Source: Gulosibacter chungangensis (GTDB taxonomy: Bacteria > Actinomycetota > Actinomycetes > Actinomycetales > Microbacteriaceae). From it: a stretch of 64,000 bases of DNA. The number at the start of each line of letters is the position of its first letter. The first letter of the stretch is position 1. The position numbers were made by a program, and so were the translations under genes. The notes below the pieces were generated by a model, which ran no database searches, was not told the origin of the DNA, and saw nothing but the letters and a program-made list of their open reading frames with translations. The stretch covers positions 22,155-86,154 of the forward strand of contig NZ_WBKB01000011.1 in NCBI RefSeq assembly GCF_008831155.1, read 5' to 3'. Positions 55,693-63,905 of the stretch are shown here, piece after piece.

Positions 55693-56952
55693 GTGCAGAA
55701 TGTAGTCATAGTAGGCCAGGGTTATGTAGGCCTGCCCCTCGCCGCTGGTGCAGTTAAGGGTGGATTCAAGGTTTATGGACTCGACCTAAACGATAAGAAG
55801 GTCGCTACCCTGAATTCTGGTAAAACGGTCATCGATGATATTTCCTCGGAGGAGATATCGAGAATGATTGAATGTGGATACGAAGCCACGAGTGATTCAA
55901 GCGTATATGGTAATGCTGACGTAATTGTTATCTGCGTACCGACGCCTCTTGGGGAAGCGAAGGCACCCGACTTGAAGTACGTAAAGGATGCAGTTGCGTC
56001 AATCGGTCAGCATGTTAAGGCTGGCACCCTCATTATCCTCGAGTCCACAACGTACCCAGGAACGACCGGAACACTTGTAGCACCGATTCTGGAAGCAGCG
56101 GGGTTTCAGATTGGTAAGGATATTTTTCTGGCGTTCTCTCCGGAACGTATTGATCCTGGTAATACTACTTATGGCTTGGCTAACACTCCAAAGGTTGTCG
56201 GCGCAGATGACCCCGAGTCTCGACGCTTGGCACAACAATTTTATTCCAAGATCGTTGACGAAGTTGTGCTCGTGTCTGGAACAGCAGAAGCTGAGCTGAC
56301 CAAACTTCTTGAGAACACATATAGACACGTCAACATTGCTCTAGTGAACGAGTTAGCCATGGTGTGCAAAGAACTCGATATTGACATCTGGGAAGTAATC
56401 CGGGCGGCTGCAACCAAGCCTTTCGGTTTTCAAGCGTTCTACCCTGGACCAGGAGTTGGCGGACACTGTATTCCAATCGATCCAAATTACCTTAGCTATC
56501 GTGTCAAGGATTCCCTCGATCGACCCTTCCGATTCGTTGAACTTGCCGAAGAGATAAACTCTTCCATGCCGGCCTATGTGGTAACGCGCGTACAAGAAGT
56601 CCTAAATGGTCAGCGGAAGGCACTCAACGGGAGTAAAGTATTACTTCTTGGAGTAACGTATAAGAGCGGTATTTCAGACACGCGGCAAAGCCCCGCTGTA
56701 CCTATTGCTCAGAAATTGACACAAAACAAGGCTGTCGTATCGTTCTACGATCCTTTCATCGAAGAGTGGGAATTCGAGCCGTCCCGAGTCATTGCTCGAT
56801 TGAGTGACTTGAACGCCGCCGTGAAGGAAGCTGATATTGTAGTGCTGCTTCAAAATCATCATGAGCTAGACCTCGAGAAGATTTCGAGCGACAGCAAATC
56901 CTTCCTGGATACGCGCGGCGCCGTAGGTGGAGAAAGAATTGAAAGACTCTAG
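55693..56952 (+). CDS. UDP-glucose/UDP-HexNAc 6-dehydrogenase family protein
   Basis: A 419-residue NAD enzyme that oxidises the C6 of a nucleotide sugar to a uronic acid. The Rossmann motif VVIVGQGYVGLPLAAGA, CVPTPLGEAKAPDLKYV, STTYPGTTGTLVAPIL, ENTYRHVNIALVNELAMVCK and the catalytic Cys in GPGVGGHCIPIDPNYLSYR are intact. It resembles the WecC/WbpA (UDP-ManNAc or UDP-GlcNAc) branch more than UDP-glucose dehydrogenases. I start it at GTG 55693 with AAAGGA 6 nt upstream; ATG 55672 would add seven polar residues. Confidence 0.92.
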   Translation: MQNVVIVGQGYVGLPLAAGAVKGGFKVYGLDLNDKKVATLNSGKTVIDDISSEEISRMIECGYEATSDSSVYGNADVIVICVPTPLGEAKAPDLKYVKDAVASIGQHVKAGTLIILESTTYPGTTGTLVAPILEAAGFQIGKDIFLAFSPERIDPGNTTYGLANTPKVVGADDPESRRLAQQFYSKIVDEVVLVSGTAEAELTKLLENTYRHVNIALVNELAMVCKELDIDIWEVIRAAATKPFGFQAFYPGPGVGGHCIPIDPNYLSYRVKDSLDRPFRFVELAEEINSSMPAYVVTRVQEVLNGQRKALNGSKVLLLGVTYKSGISDTRQSPAVPIAQKLTQNKAVVSFYDPFIEEWEFEPSRVIARLSDLNAAVKEADIVVLLQNHHELDLEKISSDSKSFLDTRGAVGGERIERL

Positions 56953-57712
56953 AGACATATCTGACAATAGTGCCAAATATCAGTGTAAGGCACTGGGAGT
57001 GGAAATAACTCCATTCCGCATGAACGATTTTTTGTCGACTCTGTCTGATAAATTTCGGAACAGTTCAAGAGCGATTGTTGCCGGACATAATCTTCACAGC
57101 GTCTACCTTTACCACTCAAACCATAGCATGCGCGTTTTTTATGAGTCTGCATCGCTAGTACTGCCAGACGGGATGCCGGTACAAATTGATTACCGTCTAT
57201 CTGGGGGAAGAATAAAATCTGAGAGAATCGGTTCCACAGACTGGCTCCTCCACCTTGACAGAGTCGAGCATCTTTCTCGATTGCTCATCATCGGGGCAGG
57301 GGCGAAGGCCAACAGCCGTACCGTCGACAGAATGAAGAAATTACTACCTCATTGCATAGTTCGTGGGATACCCGGTGATCAATGGGACTCAGAAAAAGAA
57401 CGTCAAGCTATCCAAGCTTATGAAGACTTTCAACCAAATTTAACATTATTGGGCTTGGGCATGCCCCTTCAAGAATCAGTGGCATTGCGTCTCCAAGAAC
57501 TACCGTCTGGCGGCACGATTGCCACAGTCGGCGGCGCTATAGATCAACTTGCTGGCGAGCAAAGAAATTCACCAAGGTGGTTGGGGCGCCTGGGGCTAGA
57601 ATGGTTGTGGCGCCTCATTACTCAACCGTCTCGTTTAGCTCACCGTTATCTTGTTGAGCCATGGAAACTGCTTTCACTTCGACTGAAAATGCTAACGAGA
57701 CAAGGTCACTAG
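56939..57712 (+). CDS. WecG/TagA/CpsF-family glycosyltransferase
   Basis: A GT26 enzyme of about 257 residues that adds the second sugar (often ManNAc or its uronate) to the lipid-linked intermediate. It shows VAGHNLHSVYLYHSNHSM, the catalytic Asp region LVLPDGMPVQIDYRLSGGRI, GSTDWLL, TLLGLGMPLQES and GGAIDQLAGEQRNSPRWLGR then LGLEWLWRLITQPSR. The start TTG 56939 has GGAG upstream and overlaps the dehydrogenase gene by 14 bp; GTG 56927 is possible. A UDP-HexNAcA donor from the preceding enzyme would fit. Confidence 0.9.
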   Translation: MKDSRDISDNSAKYQCKALGVEITPFRMNDFLSTLSDKFRNSSRAIVAGHNLHSVYLYHSNHSMRVFYESASLVLPDGMPVQIDYRLSGGRIKSERIGSTDWLLHLDRVEHLSRLLIIGAGAKANSRTVDRMKKLLPHCIVRGIPGDQWDSEKERQAIQAYEDFQPNLTLLGLGMPLQESVALRLQELPSGGTIATVGGAIDQLAGEQRNSPRWLGRLGLEWLWRLITQPSRLAHRYLVEPWKLLSLRLKMLTRQGH

Positions 57713-57722
57713 GCTAATCAAA

Positions 57723-58604
57723 ATGAAGAATCTCTTAGTCTCTGCGGTTATTCCGACCATCGGTCGTGACTCCCTTCGAGAGTCTGTTGAGTCCGCATTG
57801 AACCAAACGAATTGTTCAGTCGAGGTTCTGGTCGTGTTGGATGCTCCTGAGGAACGCTCGCGAGTAGGAGTGATTCTCGAGGGACTTCCGTATACCCTTC
57901 TATTTACTGACCGGGAAGGAGGCGCCGCTGCCAGGAATGTGGGATTAGCAGCAGCTAGCGGTGACTATATTGCCTATCTAGACGACGACGATACTTGGCT
58001 TCCGAATAAATCAAGTAGGCAAATTTCGGCAATTAGCCAAAGTACCAATCCTCTTCGGACATTTTCGGTCACTGGTTCGCAGTTTATCCGCGAGGATGGA
58101 ACTATTGCTGCAAACAGCGCATCTATTTATCAAGGTTCACCTGAGGATTTCCCGAACTACTTAGTGGCCAGGAGATCACTAAGGCATGGCAGCGTTTATT
58201 TCCAGACACCTTCGCTATTTGGCCCGAGTAAACTCATGAAAGATAATCCTTGGGACTCGACGTTACTCAAGCATCAAGACTGGGACTTGTTTGTTCGTCT
58301 CGTTGCGGAAGAGCAGGCCAATTTCGTCATTGTCGAAGAACCACTCGTTACAGTAAATCAGGGATCGCCAGGGTCTGTTTCTCGTTCTTCAAAGTGGACA
58401 AGAGGAGCGACTTGGCTGGCGAAACATAACCATCTCATAACTGGTCGGTCAAGGTCAGATTTTATTCTGCTTCACATTCTGCGACCCGCAATTGCTAATC
58501 ACTCGTTAAAAGGTGTGAGCATTGCCTTCCGAAACTTTACCGGTGCCTTACCGCACTCGGGAGCATTTCTTAGGTTTATTGCTGGTCTAGTATTGAATAA
58601 GTAG
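57723..58604 (+). CDS. Family 2 glycosyltransferase
   Basis: A 293-residue GT-A enzyme: LVSAVIPTIGRDSLRESVES, LVVLDAPEERSRVGV, REGGAAARNVGLAAASGDYI, and the acidic DxD-type motif AYLDDDDTWLPNKSSRQISA. KHQDWDLFVRLVAEEQANFV is the usual ED-like catalytic loop. No membrane helices until a weak hydrophobic C-terminus. It adds a sugar to the growing repeat unit; donor and linkage are not predictable. Confidence 0.9.
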   Translation: MKNLLVSAVIPTIGRDSLRESVESALNQTNCSVEVLVVLDAPEERSRVGVILEGLPYTLLFTDREGGAAARNVGLAAASGDYIAYLDDDDTWLPNKSSRQISAISQSTNPLRTFSVTGSQFIREDGTIAANSASIYQGSPEDFPNYLVARRSLRHGSVYFQTPSLFGPSKLMKDNPWDSTLLKHQDWDLFVRLVAEEQANFVIVEEPLVTVNQGSPGSVSRSSKWTRGATWLAKHNHLITGRSRSDFILLHILRPAIANHSLKGVSIAFRNFTGALPHSGAFLRFIAGLVLNK

Positions 58605-58614
58605 AAGAACTTCA

Positions 58615-59787
58615 TTGACTGATTATATATTCCTGATTTTCGGGAAAGCGAGTTCCGCGGCCGCGCAAATGGTCATGCTTCTCTTCCTCGCTTCTGACCT
58701 CTCTGCGCAACAACTTTCATTAGTCTTAGCGATATACTCGCTTGCTTCGATCGTTGCTTCAATAGGTGACCTCGGACTCGGTACTTTTGTTATGCGCGAG
58801 TCATCGTATGGGGACATTGGGCGAGCAAATCAGGCCATTTATACTGCCAATGGCCTAGCAGTAGTAATGGGTATTCTTGGAACTAGTTTTCTAGTAATTG
58901 CGAGCGCTTGGTTGCCGGCCCTCCTACCGACTTCACCTCTATTGTTGTGGGCGGCAACGGAACGCGCAACAGAAACTCGTTGTCTTCGGTTGATAGCCGA
59001 GACAAAAATCCTGCGAGTTTCACTAATTACCGCTGGACGGAGACTTGGGGCTCTTCTTATTTTTTTCGGATGCTTGTTCTTCCTAGATACTGCGTGGTCC
59101 TTCTCCGTCGCGCTCTTAACTGCCTCGGCTGCAGCTTTTGTCATAGTTGCCTATTTCACGCCTATTCCTTCAACTACAAGGAGAAATTATGGCTTAATTG
59201 GGGAATCAATTCCCTATATGTTGAGTGGAGTGTCGGGGCAGCTTCGAAATCTGGATGTGCCTGTTATCACCATGTTCCTTTCAGCACCAATTGCTGCGGC
59301 ATACGGACTGGGCTCTAGGTTGTCAAGTCCATTTATGTTGGTTTTTTCATCTATGTCTAATATTATTCTTACACGGGCCCGTGATATGCCTAGACATAAA
59401 TTGATGTTGTATCTAACTTCACTAGTTGCAGGAGCGGTCGTCATGTCTGTATGCGGACTATTTCTGCTACCCGTAATCACATCCGTATTGTCTACTTTTG
59501 TTGAATGGATAACGCCCCAATATTCCTTGGTTATCGTTCTTGTGGCATGTAGTTATCTATTCGCAGGAACCGGAATTATTTTTGGTTCGGTCTGTGTCGC
59601 ACATGGTCTTCAACGCGAACTTTCTCGAGTAAATCTGATCACTGTCGTAGTGAGTCTAGGGCTAATCGCCACGGTTTCGCTGATATTTGGATTTGGCTGG
59701 TTGGCGGCATGCGCTTCACTGACTTGTTATGCGACTCAGCTCGTGACGCTTGGCAGCTTGATCTGGAAACGTACCCAAGGAAGATAG
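58615..59787 (+). CDS. Polysaccharide flippase-like membrane protein (Wzx-type)
   Basis: A 390-residue hydrophobic protein with about 11-12 membrane segments (for example IFLIFGKASSAAAQMVMLLF, LSLVLAIYSLASIVASIGDL, VVMSVCGLFLLPVITSVLST). The pattern LGLGTFVMRESS after helix 2 matches MOP-superfamily polysaccharide exporters. It would move lipid-linked repeat units across the membrane. The start is TTG 58615, 10 bp after the previous stop, with only a weak ribosome-binding site. Confidence 0.78.
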   Translation: MTDYIFLIFGKASSAAAQMVMLLFLASDLSAQQLSLVLAIYSLASIVASIGDLGLGTFVMRESSYGDIGRANQAIYTANGLAVVMGILGTSFLVIASAWLPALLPTSPLLLWAATERATETRCLRLIAETKILRVSLITAGRRLGALLIFFGCLFFLDTAWSFSVALLTASAAAFVIVAYFTPIPSTTRRNYGLIGESIPYMLSGVSGQLRNLDVPVITMFLSAPIAAAYGLGSRLSSPFMLVFSSMSNIILTRARDMPRHKLMLYLTSLVAGAVVMSVCGLFLLPVITSVLSTFVEWITPQYSLVIVLVACSYLFAGTGIIFGSVCVAHGLQRELSRVNLITVVVSLGLIATVSLIFGFGWLAACASLTCYATQLVTLGSLIWKRTQGR

Positions 59788-59792
59788 ATTAA

Positions 59793-60701
59793 ATGACCGA
59801 TTCCATCGTTGTTGCTATCGCAACTTATAAGCGCCCAACTGAACTTGAGCGACTCATTAGATCGATATTGATCGCAGCCGATTGTGGACCCAGCCTCAGT
59901 GTTAACATTATTGTAGTTGACAATGATGAATTGGGTAGTGCTCGAGAGGTAGCAGAAAGCTTTAACGATTCGAATATAGAGTATTACGTGCAGCAAATTC
60001 CGGGCATAGCTGCGACTCGGAACCTTGCTATCGAGAAAGCAGGTGAGGTCGACTTCATAGTCTTTGTTGACGATGATGAATTCGTTGAGCCGCAATGGTT
60101 GACGGAACTCATTAGAGTTCAAAAAGTTACGGAGGCAGAGCTTGTTGCTGGGCCTGTAAAATCCATATTGCCTGCTAAATCACCGAAGTTTATTCTAGAG
60201 TCCGGAATATTCGACCGTCCAGAGCGGCCCGATGGAGCCACGATCATGGAGGCAGGAAGCGGTAACTTGTTGTGCTCGTATCGGGTGTTTCAAACGCGCT
60301 CTAAATCGGAATGGTTTTCTAATGAATTCGGACTTACTGGCGGTAGCGATGCCGAGTTGACCCGTCGACTTCATCGCGAGGGCAATCGAATTGTGTGGGC
60401 AAGCAATGCTGTGGCCTGGGAATATGTTGAACCGCAGCGAGTCTCTCTTGGTTGGCTTTCAAAGCGATACCGTCGTGTGGGTGGGGTTGATTACCGTTTG
60501 AGCCCAGGATCATTTGGGAGACGTATTCGTGGAATTACAAGTGGTGCGGCAAGGATCATTAGCGGGGCTCTCCAAGTATCGATTGATGCAGTTCTCAAAA
60601 GGCAACTGAACGCATCGGGATTCCGACGATTATTCCGTGGTGTTGGATATATTGAGGCGGCCACTAGGGGTGGCTTTGTCGAATATAAGCGTTCGAAGTA
60701 G
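59793..60701 (+). CDS. Family 2 glycosyltransferase
   Basis: A 302-residue GT2 protein: SIVVAIATYKRPTELERLIR, NIIVVDNDELGSAREVAESF, PGIAATRNLAIEKAGEVDFI and the acidic motif VFVDDDEFVEPQWLTELIRV. The loop LTGGSDAELTRRLHREGNRI is typical of family members that resemble rhamnosyl- or galactosyltransferases. A C-terminal hydrophobic segment is weak. AAGGAAG lies upstream of the ATG. It is the last transferase before the acyltransferase gene. Confidence 0.9.
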   Translation: MTDSIVVAIATYKRPTELERLIRSILIAADCGPSLSVNIIVVDNDELGSAREVAESFNDSNIEYYVQQIPGIAATRNLAIEKAGEVDFIVFVDDDEFVEPQWLTELIRVQKVTEAELVAGPVKSILPAKSPKFILESGIFDRPERPDGATIMEAGSGNLLCSYRVFQTRSKSEWFSNEFGLTGGSDAELTRRLHREGNRIVWASNAVAWEYVEPQRVSLGWLSKRYRRVGGVDYRLSPGSFGRRIRGITSGAARIISGALQVSIDAVLKRQLNASGFRRLFRGVGYIEAATRGGFVEYKRSK

Positions 60702-60951
60702 TGCAGTGGTCTTTGTTTGCTATAGGGTGTGATCCAAGTGGGAGGAGTTCGCACACAAACCTACGAAGTGCTCACAAAGTGATAGTTCGATTCTATGCTG
60801 GTCGGACTCATTCTCTAGCCAACCGAAGAGCCGCCTCATATGCGAAAATTGAGTAATTACGGATGAGCTCGTTCTAAATATCCAAACCTTCCGTGATGGT
60901 ACGAATCGGTCACTGTTTCAAAGTTCTGTATGTATTGGAGATCTCGCCGTA

Positions 60952-63093
60952 GTGGTTACAATTTCGGATCTAGTCCAACGCGTGTCGCGAAAAGAATCTG
61001 CGCGGAGAATCGGTCTTGCGTCTGGCCTGCCAGCACGTGACCATAGACCGGAACTCGATGGACTTCGAGGTCTCGCGCTTCTCGGTGTAGTTTTATTTCA
61101 CTATTTCGGTAATGGTCGCGTTTCGGGTGGAATCGACATCTTCCTAGCCATCTCGGGTTTTTTATTTACCGGTATGCTGCTTAGGGAATCGGTTCAGTCG
61201 GGTGGGACGATTGACTTATGGAAATATTTCGCGCGTTTAGTTCGACGGATAATTATTCCTGCAGTGATTGTGGTCCTAAGTATTTTAGCTGTCGGATTGC
61301 TGATTCAGCCTTCAACAAAATTTCCCCAACTTTTTGCTGAATCACGTGCATCGCTCCTATATGTTGAGAATTTTGAATTAATTAACTCACAACTCGCGTA
61401 CGGGGCAGCTGGGCCTGCTAGTTCTCCTTTCCAGCATTTTTGGTCACTTTCAGTGCAAGGGCAATTTTATTTGATCTGGCCACTTGTTACCGTAGTCGCT
61501 GTCTATCTCGCCAAGAGGCTAAGAACTTCTGCCGTCCTAGTTATGGCGTCGCTAATAGGCGTGATCGTGATCGTCTCGTTCTTGCTGGCGATACGTATCG
61601 GAGATTACAACCAGGACGCTGCCTATCTGATGACCGTGACGCGTGCTTGGGAGATTGGCTTCGGCGGAGTCTTGGCACTGTTTGGAGCGACAGTGCGACT
61701 CCCTAGAGCGTGGCGATTCTTTGTGGGGTGGATTGGTCTCGCACTAGTTGTATCGTGCGGTTTCTTCATTGATGGAGCTATGCTTTTCCCTGGGCCATGG
61801 GCGCTGTGGCCGTTGGTTGGATTCGCGCTAGTTATGGTCGCATCGAATCCGTCTGTGGAATCAGTAGCTGGTCCACACTCCAAGTGGAGTTCTCATGGTT
61901 TTCTATCAGCAAAGCCCCTCGCATGGATTGCTCAAAGAGCATATGCGATTTATCTTTGGCATTGGCCGCTCCTTGTTTTTTATCTTGAGATACGAAGTAA
62001 GCATGAATTAAGCGTCTCTGAGGCCGTGGGTCTTTTGATTGTCGCTCTTGTGCTTGCAATGCTCATGTATCGATTCGTCGAGAAGCCGTTAAAGGTCGCA
62101 CAGACCTTCGGACCCTACTCTTCAGGCAGCGACCGTAAAACTGTGAATCGCATGCTGGTTGTTACGGCGGTACTCTTGCTCACTGCATCTAGTGTCGGAC
62201 TAACTGCATTGAATCGTGTTTCAGAGGCGGAGAAGCAGATTGGCTGGGATTTCGATAACTACCCCGGCGCCTTGAGTTTATATAATGGCGAAGCAGTGCC
62301 AAAGGTCGATCAGTACTTACCATCCACGGGTGCTTTGCGACACGAGAAGGCAGCATTTTATGAGCGCAACTGTTATCAACCGATGGGGAATGAGCCTGGC
62401 ACTGATCGTATCCAGGTTTGTGAAGATCCTAATAGGCCAGAGAACCCGAGCGCCACTATCGTTTTATCAGGTGGATCGCACGCAGGCCATTGGTACCGCG
62501 CTTGGGAAGTTCTCGCGGAGAAATATAATTGGGAACTCTTAGTAGTAAATAAAGACGCTTGTGTGTTTCAAGCTGTTAGTGACACTCAGAATGACATGTG
62601 TCAGTCGTGGAATGCGAACTACATGGAGTGGTTATTAACGGCCGACGTGGATCTAGTAGTTACGCCTGGCACACGAATGCTTACTGGGGAGCCTGAAGTA
62701 ATTTGGCCAGGTGCTCAGGATCGGTGGGAAGAGATAACCGCTACCGGGACACATCTTCTCCTGATGAGAGGCACGCCACGCCCTGGGGGGACTCAAGTTG
62801 ACGATTGTCTGGCTGGAGGAAATACTCCCGTCGAGTGTGGTGCAGATTCAAACCAAATAGCTGAGCGGAATCCTATGGAATTGGTCACTTTGCCGGACAA
62901 AGCGTTTTACGTTGATTTGACCGATTATGTGTGCCCGGCCGTACTTGGTGAGGAAGAAGAAAATTGTTCGGCGGTCGTTGGCAACGTCGTTGTTTGGTAT
63001 GACGGATCGCATCTCACCAATGCCTACGTTGAAACGTTGACTCCTATCCTTGAGGAACAATTGGTGACAGAAGCGGCGTGGCTCTTTGAGTGA
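60952..63093 (+). CDS. OafA/YrhL-type acyltransferase with C-terminal SGNH domain
   Basis: A 713-residue protein with an acyltransferase-3 membrane domain (residues about 25-390, ten or so helices) beginning HRPELDGLRGLALLGVVLFH with GGIDIFLAISGFLFTGMLLR, and a C-terminal extracytoplasmic SGNH-like domain (about 440-713) with VLSGGSHAGHWYRAWEVLAE and the Asp-His pair YDGSHLTNAY. Block I reads GGSHA rather than the usual GDSHA. Such enzymes O-acetylate polysaccharides. The start is GTG 60952. A 250-bp gap separates it from the preceding gene. Confidence 0.9.
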   Translation: MVTISDLVQRVSRKESARRIGLASGLPARDHRPELDGLRGLALLGVVLFHYFGNGRVSGGIDIFLAISGFLFTGMLLRESVQSGGTIDLWKYFARLVRRIIIPAVIVVLSILAVGLLIQPSTKFPQLFAESRASLLYVENFELINSQLAYGAAGPASSPFQHFWSLSVQGQFYLIWPLVTVVAVYLAKRLRTSAVLVMASLIGVIVIVSFLLAIRIGDYNQDAAYLMTVTRAWEIGFGGVLALFGATVRLPRAWRFFVGWIGLALVVSCGFFIDGAMLFPGPWALWPLVGFALVMVASNPSVESVAGPHSKWSSHGFLSAKPLAWIAQRAYAIYLWHWPLLVFYLEIRSKHELSVSEAVGLLIVALVLAMLMYRFVEKPLKVAQTFGPYSSGSDRKTVNRMLVVTAVLLLTASSVGLTALNRVSEAEKQIGWDFDNYPGALSLYNGEAVPKVDQYLPSTGALRHEKAAFYERNCYQPMGNEPGTDRIQVCEDPNRPENPSATIVLSGGSHAGHWYRAWEVLAEKYNWELLVVNKDACVFQAVSDTQNDMCQSWNANYMEWLLTADVDLVVTPGTRMLTGEPEVIWPGAQDRWEEITATGTHLLLMRGTPRPGGTQVDDCLAGGNTPVECGADSNQIAERNPMELVTLPDKAFYVDLTDYVCPAVLGEEEENCSAVVGNVVVWYDGSHLTNAYVETLTPILEEQLVTEAAWLFE

Positions 63094-63102
63094 GTGTGGA
63101 CC

Positions 63103-63169
63103 GTTTAGCCGCAGTATTCGGTAACGCACGTGGGTCGATCCTCTAGTGCGGGCGCGGGTACCCAGTAGC
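63103..63169. repeat. IS-end-like repeat R, copy 1
   Basis: Begins GTTTAGCCGCAGTATTCGG and contains two 22-bp units starting at 63115 and 63137 plus a partial third at 63159. It is flush with the end of an IS3-type fragment at 63170. It lies 10 bp downstream of the acyltransferase stop. Confidence 0.75.
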
Positions 63170-63367
63170 TGTCAAGCCCCGGGTTTGGTAGAGGGTTTTT
63201 TTCTTGGTTCTCTAGGCGGCTAGTGCCATTGGTTGGTGGAGGTCGTGGGCCTCGGCCGGGGTCAGGTAATCGATCCCGGAGTGCAGGCGGCGCTGGTTGT
63301 ACCAGCCCACCCATTCTGATGTCGCGGCCATGACTTCGATCAGCCCGCCCCATTCGTGGCAATCGAT
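63170..63367 (-). mobile_element. IS3-family insertion sequence remnant (transposase C-terminus and terminal end)
   Basis: Read on the minus strand, codons ending at the TAG 63212-63214 encode CHEWGGLIEVMAATSEWVGW then YNQRRLHSGIDYLTPAEAHD, the C-terminal signature of IS3-type transposase OrfB (YNxxRxHSxLxYxxPxE). The upstream part is cut off at 63367, where repeat R copy 2 begins. The terminus TGTCAAGCCCCGGG starts at 63170. About 50 residues of some 300 remain, so it is inactive. Confidence 0.85.
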
Positions 63368-63410
63368 TGTTTAGCAGTCGTATTCGGTAGCGCACGTGGG
63401 TCTATCCGGT
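63368..63410. repeat. IS-end-like repeat R, copy 2
   Basis: TGTTTAGCAGTCGTATTCGG followed by TAGCGCACGTGGGTC and the start of a second 22-bp unit at 63403. It interrupts the IS3 transposase fragment at its left side, and its right side leads into the left end of an IS21-type element. Confidence 0.7.
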
Positions 63411-63537
63411 GTGTTGAATATTCGCTTCGTCAGGGGCCATCGATCGAGGGTTCGGGAGCCAGCCCACTAATTCTGGAATCGTGGGCTTCGGGGCCACCGA
63501 TGGTGTGCTTGGGGGCCACCCTGAGCCGTCGTCACTA

Positions 63538-63580
63538 GTCTCCTTCTGCCGTGTGAAACAGGCACACGGCAGAAGGAGAC
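63538..63580. other. Perfect 18-bp inverted repeat before istA
   Basis: Arms at 63538-63555 and 63563-63580 (GTCTCCTTCTGCCGTGTG and complement) with a 7-nt loop lie directly upstream of the istA start. Upstream, GGGGCCA-type repeats at about 63433, 63490 and 63512 are the repeated end sequences usual for IS21 elements. The hairpin may limit transposase expression. Confidence 0.7.
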
Positions 63581-63585
63581 CATCA

Positions 63586-63649
63586 ATGGTACGAAAAATC
63601 AGGGCAAAACTCGTGCTCCAGCTCCGGACTGAGGGCTTATCAGGCCGGG
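63586..63649 (+). pseudogene. istA fragment, IS21-family transposase N-terminus
   Basis: MVRKIRAKLVLQLRTEGLSG followed by Arg is the N-terminus of IS21-type IstA in actinobacteria, preceded by AGAAGGAGACC. After 21 residues the frame runs into repeat R copy 3 and stops at 63672. The gene is truncated by that insertion. Confidence 0.85.
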
Positions 63650-63721
63650 TGTTTAGCCGTCGTATTCGGTAGTGCGTGTGGGTCTATCGGGTAGAGCGGG
63701 CGCGAGTATCCGGTAGCGGTC
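63650..63721. repeat. IS-end-like repeat R, copy 3
   Basis: TGTTTAGCCGTCGTATTCGG then 22-bp units at 63663, 63685 and 63707 (each starting TATYSGGTAG). The left edge abuts the istA fragment, and the right side leads to an istB terminus on the minus strand. Internal 22-bp repeats and position suggest the terminal region of a second IS21-type element that inserted into istA. Confidence 0.75.
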
Positions 63722-63738
63722 CCGCGCCCGCCTCACGA

Positions 63739-63905
63739 TCACTCCCGTGGGGATTGTTCAGCGACGTGTCGACGCATGTTTGGCCCGTTGAGCTGGACGA
63801 GTTCAGCGTTGGACACGATCCGGTTCAGGATCGATTCCGCGATCACCGCGTCATGCAACGACCGATACCAATCTGGCTCTTCACGAACGAGGGTGTAGTC
63901 GGTTG
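63739..63905 (-). pseudogene. istB fragment, IS21-family ATP-binding protein C-terminus
   Basis: Minus-strand codons ending at TGA 63739-63741 read DYTLVREEPDWYRSLHDAVI then AESILNRIVSNAELVQLNGP and NMRRHVAEQSPRE, the C-terminal pattern of IstB. Upstream of about 63905 the frame no longer resembles IstB and soon meets a stop, so the gene is truncated there too. The remaining 95 bp hold an inverted repeat GTCGAGGTCT/AGACCTCGAC, perhaps part of another element. Confidence 0.72.

Noticed and set aside
63105..63395. 96-codon minus-strand gene over the IS3 fragment
   Set aside because: The transposase signature is in a different frame of the same strand; this frame is a shadow crossing two junctions.
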